Shown here piece by piece: positions 17,901 through 26,225 of a stretch of DNA of 64,000 nucleotides. Position numbers and translations under genes: made by a program. The notes beneath the pieces were generated by a model. It was not told the DNA's origin. It saw only the letters and a program-made list of their open reading frames with translations, and made no database searches. Origin of the DNA: JALEFZ01 sp039820545 (lineage in GTDB: Bacteria > Bacteroidota > Bacteroidia > J057). Each line of letters begins with the position of its first letter. Within the stretch, counting starts at the first letter, position 1. The stretch is from the NCBI GenBank assembly GCA_039820545.1, contig JBCBPW010000027.1:1-64000 (forward strand). The letters are read 5' to 3'.

Positions 17901-18019
17901 CGAAAGCAAACTTAGCCCAGCGTACAGAGATCATCGTAGGCGATCTCACACGTGGTGTATACATGCTTCAAGTGAAGTCTGACAAGTATCAGGAGACTAT
18001 CCGCCTGATCAAAGAATAA
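14924..18019 (+). CDS. T9SS type A sorting-domain protein with duplicated Ig-like/lamin-tail modules, paralog 3
   Basis: 1031 residues. Sec signal ending LDAQ at about 26; shared paralog domain at 28-216 (SEDFSGQLLQGFTGP, DANDHARVED, FQFRDVDEP, FEVGS, SDPGNTNPV). Then a two-fold duplication: an Ig-like domain (223-316) plus lamin-tail domain (LTD, 317-472), repeated at 474-571 and 572-725. LTD landmarks are INEIHYNG / ITEIMYNP, EFIEI / EYIEV, GGLSNSGE in both, WPTEPDG in both and PGAAN in both. A fibronectin-like stretch follows, and the last 85 or so residues are a T9SS type A sorting domain (VGPNPFQNS, GRIVLQT, RGVYMLQVKS, IRLIKE). LTDs are frequent in secreted bacterial nucleases and adhesins, but no nuclease motif is seen. 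Terminator at 18051-18086. Confidence 0.9.
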   Translation: MKANYLRFCLVVLAGMLVSLTSLDAQTTIYSEDFSGQLLQGFTGPVAANQTFTAPNGKWTVSTSTIQGIFDANDHARVEDDVVGFGSTTLPTGAAFQFRDVDEPTTWRSQVIDISNYTTVNLGIDVFEVGSIEATDSTIVAYILDGDRTVFFRRFDDYSDVDGTGSSSSSDPGNTNPVVLRPTINGLSGSTLQIEVIADVNSSSELPHIDNVLVEGFGFTPPACSFQFGANSAVCDVTTQGTDTYTATFNFSGAGNGDYIVTASTGTVVLDNDPDSDASGSFRVTGVAEGTDVTATVNGVSCVNVTSTATSPTCAPVVDIVINEIHYNGTLSGTDFDEFIEILNNGPSTVDLSGWSFTQGFAFTFPNGSSIAPGELQVIAFDAAFFTSQYGFAPDYEWTSGGLSNSGEDIIIVDGDGNVQDVVDYDDGGGWPTEPDGNGPSLELIDPDLDNNLPASWTASIVSGGSPGAANGTGCPLTITIGEPSCESETLGTDTYTVSVDFDNATPGSDTYTLTPNAGNVAAASDDPNTVATGTIVYENIPEGTELNFSLTSTNGCNALIRVTSPVCEPQIPLVITEIMYNPLEGGQDTTEYIEVFNNSGSDVDASGFTFSGVTFTFPANSIIGAGEYIVIAGNASGFENFYGCAPDYEWTTGGLSNSGELVLINSGSGAEVDRVDFDDNNGWPTEPDGDGPSLELIDINGDNDDPSNWEASLGFGTPGAANTGSISDCPPAAPVLVVNGDLLLFPDLTWTESRFADSYSIQRSTGGAFTTITTVSAGTTTFTDTLLVFGVATTYQVLANNVNGSTPSNTDGTTQPAVVQPLSLTFDCYNVNTDELVWNVNNPNAIGVPYIYAQWFSAQRDTVIGTPGVTEFRTNNNPQVTSGFDDNITGVWWIDERLLPGEPNDIVFTIDLSNTCALGRPAAPAAVPTADGLFNGPAFSFLTTNVDLEMVKGALTVGPNPFQNSIFVQSDLITGSADVTLMDMTGRIVLQTKANLAQRTEIIVGDLTRGVYMLQVKSDKYQETIRLIKE

Positions 18020-18050
18020 TCTACCTACCCTCTAGCTTTTGGTTAGATCA

Positions 18051-18086
18051 GAGAGCCGCCCTACTCCCAGGGTGGCTTTCTTTTTT
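18051..18086 (+). terminator. Strong intrinsic terminator after the 14924 gene
   Basis: A 12-base stem GAGAGCCGCCCT with AGGGTGGCTTTC (two wobble pairs), a 6-base loop and a T-run. Confidence 0.88.
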
Positions 18087-18186
18087 GATATAGTTTAGCT
18101 TAATAGAGCTGAGCTGCTCCCTCTGTATATCCTTTTTCTTATTGTAACGGAGGACTTTATTACCCAAATTCAACTCAAAATGCTCC

Positions 18187-19011
18187 ATGAAAAATCTACT
18201 TCTTTTTCTCTTTGGCATACTCCCACTTTTTCTTTTTGCCCAAGAAAATCCTTATCAACTGAGTTTCAGTAAGGATGCTACCCTGATAACAGGGGGCTTG
18301 ACACTGCTGGTTACAGATTTCCTGCTGAGTGAAGGCATTGAGCCGCTCACGCAGGGAGAGATTGATGGTTTGAATGCAGACGATATCAATAGCTTTGATC
18401 GTTTTGCGACGACAAATTTTTCGACCACTGCCGCGACTCGTAGTGATGTGGGGCTGCTCCTTGGGACAGGATTGGGACTAGCCACACCATTTGTGCAACC
18501 GCTGATTGCCAAGGATGACCCATATGGGAAAGCATTGGGGACCCTCTCTGTGATGTGGTTAGAGACCAACTTTTGGAACCTGGGAGGAACAGATATTGTC
18601 AAATTGGCGTTTCTCCGTACCCGTCCTTTCGTCTACAATACATCTGCGCCCAACGACATCAAGCTAGAAGTGGACGCGCGCAAGGCTTTCTTTAGCGGAC
18701 ATACTTCCATCGCCGCTGCCAATATGTTTTTTGCTGCGAAAGTATTTCACGATTACCATCCTGATAGCAAGGCAAGGCCTTATGTATGGGCGGTAGCGGC
18801 GCTTGTTCCTCTGTGGACAGGCATCGAGCGCATCAATGCGGGTAAGCATTTTCCTACAGATGTGATAGCAGGCTATGCCTGGGGTGCATTTTGTGGCTGG
18901 GCCATACCACACTTACACAAGAAGAAAGGAAAGGATCATGGGATGAGTTGGCAAGTAGCACCTTATTCGGGCTGGACGGATTCAGGCTTAAGATTGAGTC
19001 TGGCGTTTTAG
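18187..19011 (+). CDS. Secreted PAP2 (type 2 phosphatidic acid phosphatase) family protein
   Basis: 274 residues with a Sec signal (NLLLFLFGILPLFLFAQ). All three PAP2 phosphatase motifs are present: K139-x6-R146-P147 (KLAFLRTRP), SGH at 170-172 in FFSGHTS, and R215-x5-H221-x3-D225 (ERINAGKHFPTD). His172 and His221 are the expected catalytic residues. The motif-1/motif-2 distance and hydrophobic stretches between suggest a membrane-associated or periplasmic enzyme acting on a lipid phosphate or undecaprenyl pyrophosphate; the substrate cannot be told from sequence. It follows the T9SS block but is a separate unit. Confidence 0.85.
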   Translation: MKNLLLFLFGILPLFLFAQENPYQLSFSKDATLITGGLTLLVTDFLLSEGIEPLTQGEIDGLNADDINSFDRFATTNFSTTAATRSDVGLLLGTGLGLATPFVQPLIAKDDPYGKALGTLSVMWLETNFWNLGGTDIVKLAFLRTRPFVYNTSAPNDIKLEVDARKAFFSGHTSIAAANMFFAAKVFHDYHPDSKARPYVWAVAALVPLWTGIERINAGKHFPTDVIAGYAWGAFCGWAIPHLHKKKGKDHGMSWQVAPYSGWTDSGLRLSLAF

Positions 19012-19097
19012 ACAAAAGGGTGAGGATAGGGGAGGTTTAGTCTATGCTGAATATAAATAAGGCTGGCAAAAGCGTATACGGTCCTTCTGCCTTCTAC

Positions 19098-19784
19098 TCA
19101 TGGCCTACAATAAAATTCATTGGCTAACCCTTCATAGTTTTCTGGGCTTTTTCGTGCCTTTTTTGCATCGCGTAGGGCCAAATGAAAAGCATCTGCAGGT
19201 AGTACCACACCGTCTGGATGGCCAAATCCCAAGGCATGAATCAACTCATGAATCAAGGTACTACTTCTTTCCCTAGGAGATTGGTCGAACCAATAAGGAC
19301 AGACGTTGATTGTGCGAGAATTGAAAACAGAGTTTGTATACGCATTGGCATGGGCGAGATTACAGAACGAGAGTCGACTATTATGGATACGATAGTCGAT
19401 TTCATCATTTTGCATCCATCCCAAAATCGTTTCTAGACGCGTTTTGAGCTCTGATAATTCAGGCGCATTTTCCTTTTGTCGGCCTAGCCACTCTACAAAA
19501 AAGCGGTGCTCATTCCAGCTTTCTATGGGTTCTTTACTCTCCCAAATAGTCATGAACGCTCCATAGATGGCTTCTAAAGTGCAGGTCGCATCTTCATGAG
19601 CCTGTAGCACTTGTTCCATTTGGCCTTCGCTAGGCGGAGCGCTAAAGGTGGACTTACCAATTTGAACTTCAGGTTGAGCATAGCCATCTAGACTAAAGAA
19701 TATCCCCAGACATATCCCTAAGCATGGTAGGAGTATGCGGATAGATTTTTGAGTTAGTGAATGTATCGTTTCCATGTGGATCAT
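19098..19784 (-). CDS. Putative secreted metzincin-like zinc peptidase
   Basis: About 228 residues from the ATG at 19784 (19775 is equally possible); a longer frame to 19904 is open, but its 5' part overlaps the terminator at 19889-19918, so the shorter start is preferred. A hydrophobic signal (ILLPCLGICLGIFFSLDGYAQ) precedes the body. The C-terminal third carries the full metzincin zinc motif HExxHxxGxxH as HELIHALGFGH. No obvious Met-turn is seen, so activity is inferred, not shown. Cys residues outside the signal could form disulfides. The family beyond the zinc motif is not recognised. Confidence 0.65.
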   Translation of the reverse strand: MIHMETIHSLTQKSIRILLPCLGICLGIFFSLDGYAQPEVQIGKSTFSAPPSEGQMEQVLQAHEDATCTLEAIYGAFMTIWESKEPIESWNEHRFFVEWLGRQKENAPELSELKTRLETILGWMQNDEIDYRIHNSRLSFCNLAHANAYTNSVFNSRTINVCPYWFDQSPRERSSTLIHELIHALGFGHPDGVVLPADAFHLALRDAKKARKSPENYEGLANEFYCRP

Positions 19785-19888
19785 GACATCTGGTGGATTA
19801 CCTGTTGAGATTTGGGTAGAATGACTATGATTGGGACGAATCTCGTAGAAGCAGGTTACAAATCTTTTGCCAAAGAAAAATGGAAAAA

Positions 19889-19918
19889 CGAAAGCTATCC
19901 TCATACCAGAATAGCTTT
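19889..19918 (-). terminator. Intrinsic terminator after the PhoD gene
   Basis: On the minus strand AAAGCTAT and ATAGCTTT form the stem, followed by CGTTTTT. It lies about 40 bases past the stop at 19959. Confidence 0.65.
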
Positions 19919-19958
19919 TTATACATCTTGTCTTAGTTTTTTCAGAAATTAAGATCTT

Positions 19959-21635
19959 CTACACGCCTTCCGCTCCATCAGTTGAAGGTCTAAAGGCCGC
20001 TGCGTCTTCATCACTCGGCAAAAGACGCGCATTTCCCGAAGGTATGACCCATTTGACAGGAGGTTGGAGTCCCCTGACGGGTTCTGTAATCGTAGGTACA
20101 TAGCGCCACTCGACGTCGATTTGTTGGGCAGTACAGTTGAGGAAAATATACCCGTGTCGGGTCAGATCAAACCATTTGAGGTGGGGGTTGTGACGCGGAT
20201 ACGCTCGATTGAATTTTCGCAGAAGAAAGTCGGGAAGGTATTCATCAAAATTGGCCGAAGAGATGCTGGGCGTCACCAACTCTACTGCGAGTGGATGTAT
20301 CGTTGTATCCAAACCATATCGCTCAAAGTTCTCTTCTCTTACTACCTCGTATCCATAAGATGCGTGATCGTCGCCTGTCAGGAAAACAACATTGGAGAGT
20401 TGTTGATCTTCGATGATGTCAAATACCCGATTACGTGCGGCAGGATACCCATCCCATTGGTCCATGTTGCGTGTCCTCCCCGAATACCAAGGGATCCGCA
20501 TACCCATGAATCGCATGAAGGAGATATCCATTGGAGATACCATGACCTGATTACCGATGACGCGCCAATGGGTAGGCTTCAGCATTTGCGTTTTCAGCCA
20601 GTCAGCTTGCAGTTTGCCCAGGAGTGTGCGCGTAGTATCTCGATAATCTTCAGCTTGGCTATTGGCTACTTGCTGACTACGTCCTACAATACGGGTATCC
20701 ACCATCATCAAGTTGACCATCCCACCAAAGTCAAAAGCTCGATAAATATGACCTTCTTCTTGCTCTCGGATGGGCATCCATTCGAAATATGCTTGTTGTG
20801 CGTGTTTTTTGCGAAGCTCCCAGTCACCTTCCTCCTCTGTTTGATGGTTTTCTGCTCCCCCTTGATAAGAATCATTGGCTGTCTCATGGTCATCCCAGAT
20901 GGGGATAAAAGCATGTCGCTGGTGGGCTTTGCGAAGCATAGCATCCGTACGGTACTGACTGTATCGCTGGCGATAGTCGGCAAGGCTATAGATTTCTGTT
21001 TCGGGTAAATGCGTGCGTCCATTTTCCAGCAATTCTTCTTGTCCATAGTGGCCCGTCCCGTATTCATATATATAGTCTCCTAAATGGACTACGGCATCTA
21101 ATTCTTGCTCTGCTATCCGCTCGTAGGCATTGTAGTAGCCTCCTTCATAGTTGGCACATGTAGCGATGGCTAGTTTGATCTGCTCGGGCTGTTTGTCAGG
21201 GAGGGTGCGTGCGTAGCCTGTGAGTGACCACCGATTGTTGGCCTGAAAGCGATACGCATACTGGCGTCCTGCTTGCAGCCCTTTCACATCTACTTTCACG
21301 GTGTAATCCCTTCCAGCGTCTGTTGTAAATGAGCCTTTGGCTGCAAGGACGGTAAAATCGTCTTTTACACCGACCTCCCAGTATACGTCTACTGGCCCGA
21401 CAGTATCAGGCGTGACACGTGTCCAAATGATCAAGCCATCTTGGAGGGGATCACCCGCAGCGACCCCATGGTAAAAAGGCTTTAGTTCGGAATCAAAGAG
21501 GGCAATCGGTTCGGGATAGGACGAAATCCAAAATGCCGAGAGGGAGGGTTCGCTTGACTGATTATCAGCAGGGAGAAAAAGAATCGCTCCTATAAACAGA
21601 ATGGATAACAAAGAGGATAAGCCCCATGTGCGCAT
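19959..21635 (-). CDS. phoD: Alkaline phosphatase D / PhoD-like phosphodiesterase
   Basis: 558 residues. N-terminal hydrophobic signal (SSLLSILFIGAILFLPA). An N-terminal beta domain starts with FYHGVAAGDPLQDGLIIWTR, the PhoD family signature. The metallophosphatase core has ATCANYEGGYYNAYE, VVHLGDYIYEYG, WDDHETANDSY and GDDHASYGYEVV, supplying the expected Asp, His and Asn ligands for the Fe/Ca centre. These enzymes release phosphate from phosphodiesters and phosphomonoesters outside the inner membrane. There is no T9SS domain, so it is probably periplasmic. It is monocistronic. Confidence 0.88.
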   Translation of the reverse strand: MRTWGLSSLLSILFIGAILFLPADNQSSEPSLSAFWISSYPEPIALFDSELKPFYHGVAAGDPLQDGLIIWTRVTPDTVGPVDVYWEVGVKDDFTVLAAKGSFTTDAGRDYTVKVDVKGLQAGRQYAYRFQANNRWSLTGYARTLPDKQPEQIKLAIATCANYEGGYYNAYERIAEQELDAVVHLGDYIYEYGTGHYGQEELLENGRTHLPETEIYSLADYRQRYSQYRTDAMLRKAHQRHAFIPIWDDHETANDSYQGGAENHQTEEEGDWELRKKHAQQAYFEWMPIREQEEGHIYRAFDFGGMVNLMMVDTRIVGRSQQVANSQAEDYRDTTRTLLGKLQADWLKTQMLKPTHWRVIGNQVMVSPMDISFMRFMGMRIPWYSGRTRNMDQWDGYPAARNRVFDIIEDQQLSNVVFLTGDDHASYGYEVVREENFERYGLDTTIHPLAVELVTPSISSANFDEYLPDFLLRKFNRAYPRHNPHLKWFDLTRHGYIFLNCTAQQIDVEWRYVPTITEPVRGLQPPVKWVIPSGNARLLPSDEDAAAFRPSTDGAEGV

Positions 21636-22123
21636 ATATCTGCATTATTGAATTGCGCGCAAGTTCGGCGGGTCGTGTAATCGGGATATTAAGTGATAGG
21701 AAAACATAGATTAATGAGTGTTTAGCATATTTGTATCTGATTATCAGAAAATTAATCAGATGTTAACTAGCCAAAGATCAAAAGAGATAAGTATAGGCTA
21801 TGGAGTTTCTGGCTCATGCAAATGTCGGGCTAGAAGTAAAGGGCTACACTTTTCAAGTTCCACCCTCATCTTTCGTGGTGTAACAGAGATCAACCTGGAG
21901 GGAAAACCACTTCGTTTTGGGTGGGTGAGGTACTCTTGAGGTTCATAAGATCCGTGAATCCGAAGCCAAGAATTGGAAGGCAACGTCAATGGGTTTTATG
22001 AGTGTCACAAGAAATATCATATGTGTCATATCTCATGTGTTGGGCTGATTCTGTGGCATTTATCCGTGTTTGAGCCAGTTTAGAGGGTATAATGAATAAG
22101 CGTGTCTTTTTGATGAATATTCG

Positions 22124-22167
22124 TGTGAAAAAAAAGTAGTTTTTTCACAACTAATAGTATTACTATT
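22124..22167. promoter_or_regulatory. Inverted repeats in the leader of the SPFH lipoprotein gene
   Basis: TGTGAAAAAA (22124-22133) pairs perfectly with TTTTTTCACA (22140-22149); immediately after, AATAGTATTACTATT (22153-22167) is a perfect palindrome. Both are AT-rich and lie 50-90 bases before the ATG at 22214, where an operator or a weak bidirectional terminator could sit. The rest of 21636-22213 shows no gene. Confidence 0.35.
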
Positions 22168-22213
22168 AAGTATAGTATATAAAATCGCAAGCCACATATA
22201 AATACAATAACTT

Positions 22214-23110
22214 ATGCGAAAAGTCCTATTTCTTTTTTCAGCTCTACTTGTCACAAGTATGCTCACTTCATGTGTGATTATCCGACAAGGAGAAGTAGGG
22301 GTAAAGCGTAAATTAGGTCGTATCCAGGAAGCTCCCCTCATGGAAGGCCCCCGAACATTTAACCCCTTTACCACAACGATTATCACTTTCCCTGTCCGAA
22401 CGGTCAACTTGGAGGTAAGACTCCCATTGCCTAGTAAGGAAGGACTAACGATCAGCTCAGAGATTTCTATTCTTTACCGCGTGAAAGCAAAGGAAGCACC
22501 CGTATTGCTGCGTGAGGTAGGGAGGCGATATGAAAGAGAAATGATCCTCCCTGTATTCAGATCTGCCTCTGCCGACGTGACGGCTCGTTTCATGGCCAAG
22601 GACATGCACTCAGGTGCCCGCGCTGTGATCGAAAACGAGATCAAAGAGCGGATGAACGAACTCTTAGACGGAAGAGGATTGCTGATCGAAGATGTACTGA
22701 TGAAGAGTATCTCACTACCTCCAGGTCTAGCAAGTGCCATCGAGGACAAACTAGAAGCCGAGCAGGAAGCCCAGCGAATGGAATTCGTGAAGCAGCGTGA
22801 GCGTGCCGACGCAGAACGTCGGATCATCCAGGCAGAAGGTGAGCGCGATGCGCAGATCATCGACGCCGAAGCAGAAAGACGCCGTGTAGAGATCGAAGCC
22901 GAAGGCCAAGCAAATGCGACCAAACTCAAAGCAGAAGCTGACGCCAAAGCCAATGACCTACTCAAAGAGTCTTTGGATGAAGAACTCCTCCGCTACCGTG
23001 CCATCGAAGCCTTTTTACTCTTATCAACCAGTCCCAACAGCAAAGTCGTGATCACAGATGGAGATATGCCATTCTTGGGCCTACCAGAATCGCTTCTCAA
23101 TAATAAATAA
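22214..23110 (+). CDS. SPFH (prohibitin-like) domain lipoprotein
   Basis: 298 residues. The N-terminus is a lipoprotein signal ending LTSC with Cys20. An SPFH/prohibitin domain spans roughly 25-190: EVGVKRKLGR, GPRTFNPFTTTIITFPVRTVN, SSEISILYRVK, then the ALxxI-like region with ARAVIENEIKERMNELL and IEDVLMKSISLPPGLASAIEDK. Residues 190-260 are an Ala/Glu-rich coiled coil (AEAERRRVEIEAEGQAN). SPFH proteins form large rings at membranes. Anchoring by a lipid instead of a helix is the notable feature. Terminator at 23237-23272. Confidence 0.82.
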   Translation: MRKVLFLFSALLVTSMLTSCVIIRQGEVGVKRKLGRIQEAPLMEGPRTFNPFTTTIITFPVRTVNLEVRLPLPSKEGLTISSEISILYRVKAKEAPVLLREVGRRYEREMILPVFRSASADVTARFMAKDMHSGARAVIENEIKERMNELLDGRGLLIEDVLMKSISLPPGLASAIEDKLEAEQEAQRMEFVKQRERADAERRIIQAEGERDAQIIDAEAERRRVEIEAEGQANATKLKAEADAKANDLLKESLDEELLRYRAIEAFLLLSTSPNSKVVITDGDMPFLGLPESLLNNK

Positions 23111-23236
23111 TCCAAGTAAGTGCACAACCATGGGGAAGAATGTGGGAAATGAAATGTTCAATAGGCTATAAATCCTCATCCCACTTCTTCCCGCACAAGA
23201 ATTAGGTTAGTTGAAGTGTAGCAGTGTTTAGTAACA

Positions 23237-23272
23237 GAAGCAGGAGATGTCAGACTCCTGCTTCGCTTTTTT
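23237..23272 (+). terminator. Intrinsic terminator after the SPFH lipoprotein gene
   Basis: GAAGCAGGAG pairs perfectly with CTCCTGCTTC around an 8-base loop, followed by GC and six T. A second, weaker inverted repeat (GACCAC 23321-23326 with GTGGTC 23336-23341) lies just past the stop of the convergent TonB-dependent receptor gene. Confidence 0.88.
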
Positions 23273-23344
23273 ATGTTTAGATGTTCAGATGACGCCTGCG
23301 TCGTTGCGGTGGTATTTACTGACCACACCATGGCGGTGGTCCTA

Positions 23345-25822
23345 CTAGTTGCCAGGGCCGTTGCCGCTACCGCCTACGCGATCGGACTCATCCTGTAATC
23401 CTGTCTTGCGACGACGTGCTTTTTTCACCGTTTGGCTACCGAAGTTGTAAGAGAAGTTGAGGTTGACCGTCCGGCTTTCCCAGCCTCCGCTCGCATCAAA
23501 GACCAATCCCCCAAACTCCTGAATACCTGTCCACTGTCCAGAGAAAAAGATATCATTGATGGAGATCTTGACGGTCGCACGATTATCCAAAATACGCTTT
23601 TGTGCGCCTGCATTGATCATCCAGAAAGAACCCGTCAGGTAGTTGGCACCCCAAATAGAGGGTGAATTGTAGAATCCCGATAGATCAATGGAGATCCCTT
23701 TAGGTAAGGTAAAGGTATGCTGCTGGAAAATGTTGTACGTGGTACGGCTCAAATCAATTTCCTTTCCTGTCTCTCCTGGCGCATTGAAATCTCCGACATT
23801 GCGCTGATAGGACAGATTCAAATTCGTGTAGGAACTCCACCACTTGGTAATGCCAATCGGTGCGCTCACATTGAAACTGACCACTTCACGAGAACCAATG
23901 TTGACAAGCGAAATGAAAGAAGCCTGTGTACCCAAGGTATCTGTCAAGCGTGTGAAGAATCCCGTCGTACGGCTGTAACCCAAGGTGGCACTGTACCGAT
24001 ACTTGTAACTATAGGTCAGCTGGACATTGTCCGTGTACTGAGGACGTAGTGTCGGGTTGCCTTGCTGAAAGGTCAGGCGATCCAACTGGAATATGAAGGG
24101 GTTCAAGTCTTGGTACTTGGGGCGATCGATGCGGCGAGAGTAGTTCAGGCGGATCATGTTGGTCCTGTTGGGACTGAAAGTCAGGCCACCTGATGGGAAG
24201 AGGTTGAAGTAGCTACTGTCATTCGTCGCATTCTGGTCCCCCAAACTGGTCAAATCCCAATTGAAGTTGGTCTGCTCCGCACGAAGCCCGACACTGATAT
24301 TCCACTTTTTGATCTGACGCTGGTAGATCGCGTAGGCAGCATTTACATTTTCATTGTAGACAAATCGGTTGGTTCGACTGGTATCGATTGTTTCTTTGAC
24401 TAGATTGGGAGCTTCTACATTGAAGAATCGGAAGTCATTGTCTGTATTGACCAATGAAAGTTTAACACCTGCTTCCAAACTTCCTTTAAATGCATTGCGC
24501 TTGTAGTCTGCCTTTACTGTGTATATATCGATATTGGTAGGCGCAACAGAGCGAAACGTCACCGTGCTATCCAATTCGCTTGAGCTACCAGAGAAATATA
24601 GATTAGGTTGGGAAGTCAGATTGTCGTTGCGGAAGATTCCATAATCCAAGTCTACATTGAGTGTAGTCCCATTGGATCCTGTGTACACATAGTTGATATT
24701 GGTATTGAGATTATTGTTACGGACATCAGAAAAACTAAGTGCATCCAGGCGGAATAGATCTTCACTTCCACCAGAAAATCTCACAGGTGTGGTACTGACC
24801 GTACGTCCAGAGTCGGTATTGACAAAGCCATTGACGAGGAAACCGATGGTATGCTTTTTATTGAGGAAAAGGTCAAGTCCCAGTTTCAGGTTGTTGTTCA
24901 TGTACTCGTTGAAGCGGTCCGATGTCTGATCGAACTCGAGGCCACTTTGGACACGGAAGAAATCGGTGAAACTATATCTTGTACCCATGCCTCCGCTATA
25001 GTTTCCAAAGAAATTGGCATGCTTGCCACGTGAGTTAAAATTGAAGGAGCCATTGTATTTGGGGAAGTTCTGGCGAGGTGTGACACCGTGTCCAGCACCT
25101 AGCGTAAATGAGCCATTGGTCCCGTAGTTTTTATTCTTTTTGAGACGAATGTTGATGATCCCTGCAGTTCCTTCTGCATCGTAGCGAGCCGAAGGATTGG
25201 TGATGATTTCGATGGCTTCGATCTGGTCGGATTGCATGCCTTTGAGCATGTTGGCGAGGTCAGCGACGCTGAGGGGAGAAGGTTTGCCGTCAATGAAGAT
25301 GCGTACGCCGCTGTTTCCCATCAAGACGATGTTGTCATTGTTGTCAATGATGACACCTGGTGCTTTGCGAAGCAGATCGAAAGCATTTTCTCCGATGGCG
25401 TTGGTGTTACCCGCTACATTGAAGACTGTCTTGTCAGGCTGTATTTCAACGAGCGGTTTGCGGGCGACGATTTCTACTTCGTCTACGGAGGTCTCTGCTG
25501 TACGTAGGATGATGTCAGGCATTTCGACCGTCTCTCCCTGAGCGAGCTCGATCTTGTCGCTGCGATAGGTGCCTAGGTCTGTAAATTGAATGGAGAGAAA
25601 GTAGCTTCCTGCCTGAAGAGGAGTGAGAATGTATTGCCCCTTTTCATTGGTGAATCCTGTCTTGGCAATAGTCGAATCAGGTTGATAAAGGATCACTGTC
25701 GCAAAGGATAAATTCACACCCTCTGCATTGAGTACGTTTCCTTTGATCAGTCCTGGCCCTTGCGCTCGAGAAAGCAAAGGGAAAAGAAGAAGAGGGACCA
25801 GGAATAGGTAAAGGTATTTCAT
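23345..25822 (-). CDS. TonB-dependent receptor, outer-membrane beta-barrel family
   Basis: 825 residues from the ATG at 25822 (an ATG 12 bases upstream is also in frame). Signal peptide KYLYLFLVPLLLFPLLSRAQ; a carboxypeptidase-regulatory-like domain at about 25-105 (IKGNVLNAEGVNLSFATVIL, GSYFLSIQF); a plug with FNVAGNTNAIGENAFDLLRK, APGVIIDNND, VRIFIDGKPSPL and IEIITNPSARYDAEGTAGIIN; then a long beta-barrel with the outer-membrane beta-barrel pattern. There is no SusD partner, so it is not a Sus-type glycan system; the ligand is unknown. The C-terminus ends in a charged tail and a short Gly/Asn-rich stretch rather than a typical aromatic residue. Single gene. Confidence 0.88.
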   Translation of the reverse strand: MKYLYLFLVPLLLFPLLSRAQGPGLIKGNVLNAEGVNLSFATVILYQPDSTIAKTGFTNEKGQYILTPLQAGSYFLSIQFTDLGTYRSDKIELAQGETVEMPDIILRTAETSVDEVEIVARKPLVEIQPDKTVFNVAGNTNAIGENAFDLLRKAPGVIIDNNDNIVLMGNSGVRIFIDGKPSPLSVADLANMLKGMQSDQIEAIEIITNPSARYDAEGTAGIINIRLKKNKNYGTNGSFTLGAGHGVTPRQNFPKYNGSFNFNSRGKHANFFGNYSGGMGTRYSFTDFFRVQSGLEFDQTSDRFNEYMNNNLKLGLDLFLNKKHTIGFLVNGFVNTDSGRTVSTTPVRFSGGSEDLFRLDALSFSDVRNNNLNTNINYVYTGSNGTTLNVDLDYGIFRNDNLTSQPNLYFSGSSSELDSTVTFRSVAPTNIDIYTVKADYKRNAFKGSLEAGVKLSLVNTDNDFRFFNVEAPNLVKETIDTSRTNRFVYNENVNAAYAIYQRQIKKWNISVGLRAEQTNFNWDLTSLGDQNATNDSSYFNLFPSGGLTFSPNRTNMIRLNYSRRIDRPKYQDLNPFIFQLDRLTFQQGNPTLRPQYTDNVQLTYSYKYRYSATLGYSRTTGFFTRLTDTLGTQASFISLVNIGSREVVSFNVSAPIGITKWWSSYTNLNLSYQRNVGDFNAPGETGKEIDLSRTTYNIFQQHTFTLPKGISIDLSGFYNSPSIWGANYLTGSFWMINAGAQKRILDNRATVKISINDIFFSGQWTGIQEFGGLVFDASGGWESRTVNLNFSYNFGSQTVKKARRRKTGLQDESDRVGGSGNGPGN

Positions 25823-26225
25823 TCTATGTATCATTAATGAGTGTTCAGTTATGTTCTTACCAAGTACTTCTATTGTAGGTGGAGGGTTGGAAGATTCCGT
25901 AGGCTACTCGACCAGTTGCAGGATAAATCGACCAACGGGTTTAATACGGGGACGAATGATAAAAAGGACATATTTTTTAGTAAATAGACCGTAATTACTA
26001 AGTATTAGATTATTTTTTGCTTATTTTTTTGGTAAAAAGCAATTCTAACTGATGATCTTGCCAAGGAGAGTAGAATTTCCACAGAACAAATAAAATTTAT
26101 CATATATGTTTGGGCTAAAATCTGTTATTTTGCCTGAATAATTTCGCAAGATTTGCTTGTCACAAAAATCTGCACATCCTAACTTTCGGATCATTCGTTT
26201 CACCTCTAGAGGATCCTGTTGATAT

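Noticed and set aside
20064..21008. 314-residue plus-strand open frame
   Set aside because: It lies wholly antisense to the PhoD gene, whose motifs are clear; the translation has no domain character.
22474..22965. 163-residue minus-strand open frame
   Set aside because: Antisense to the Ala/Glu-rich coiled coil of the SPFH lipoprotein; composition is that of a shadow frame.
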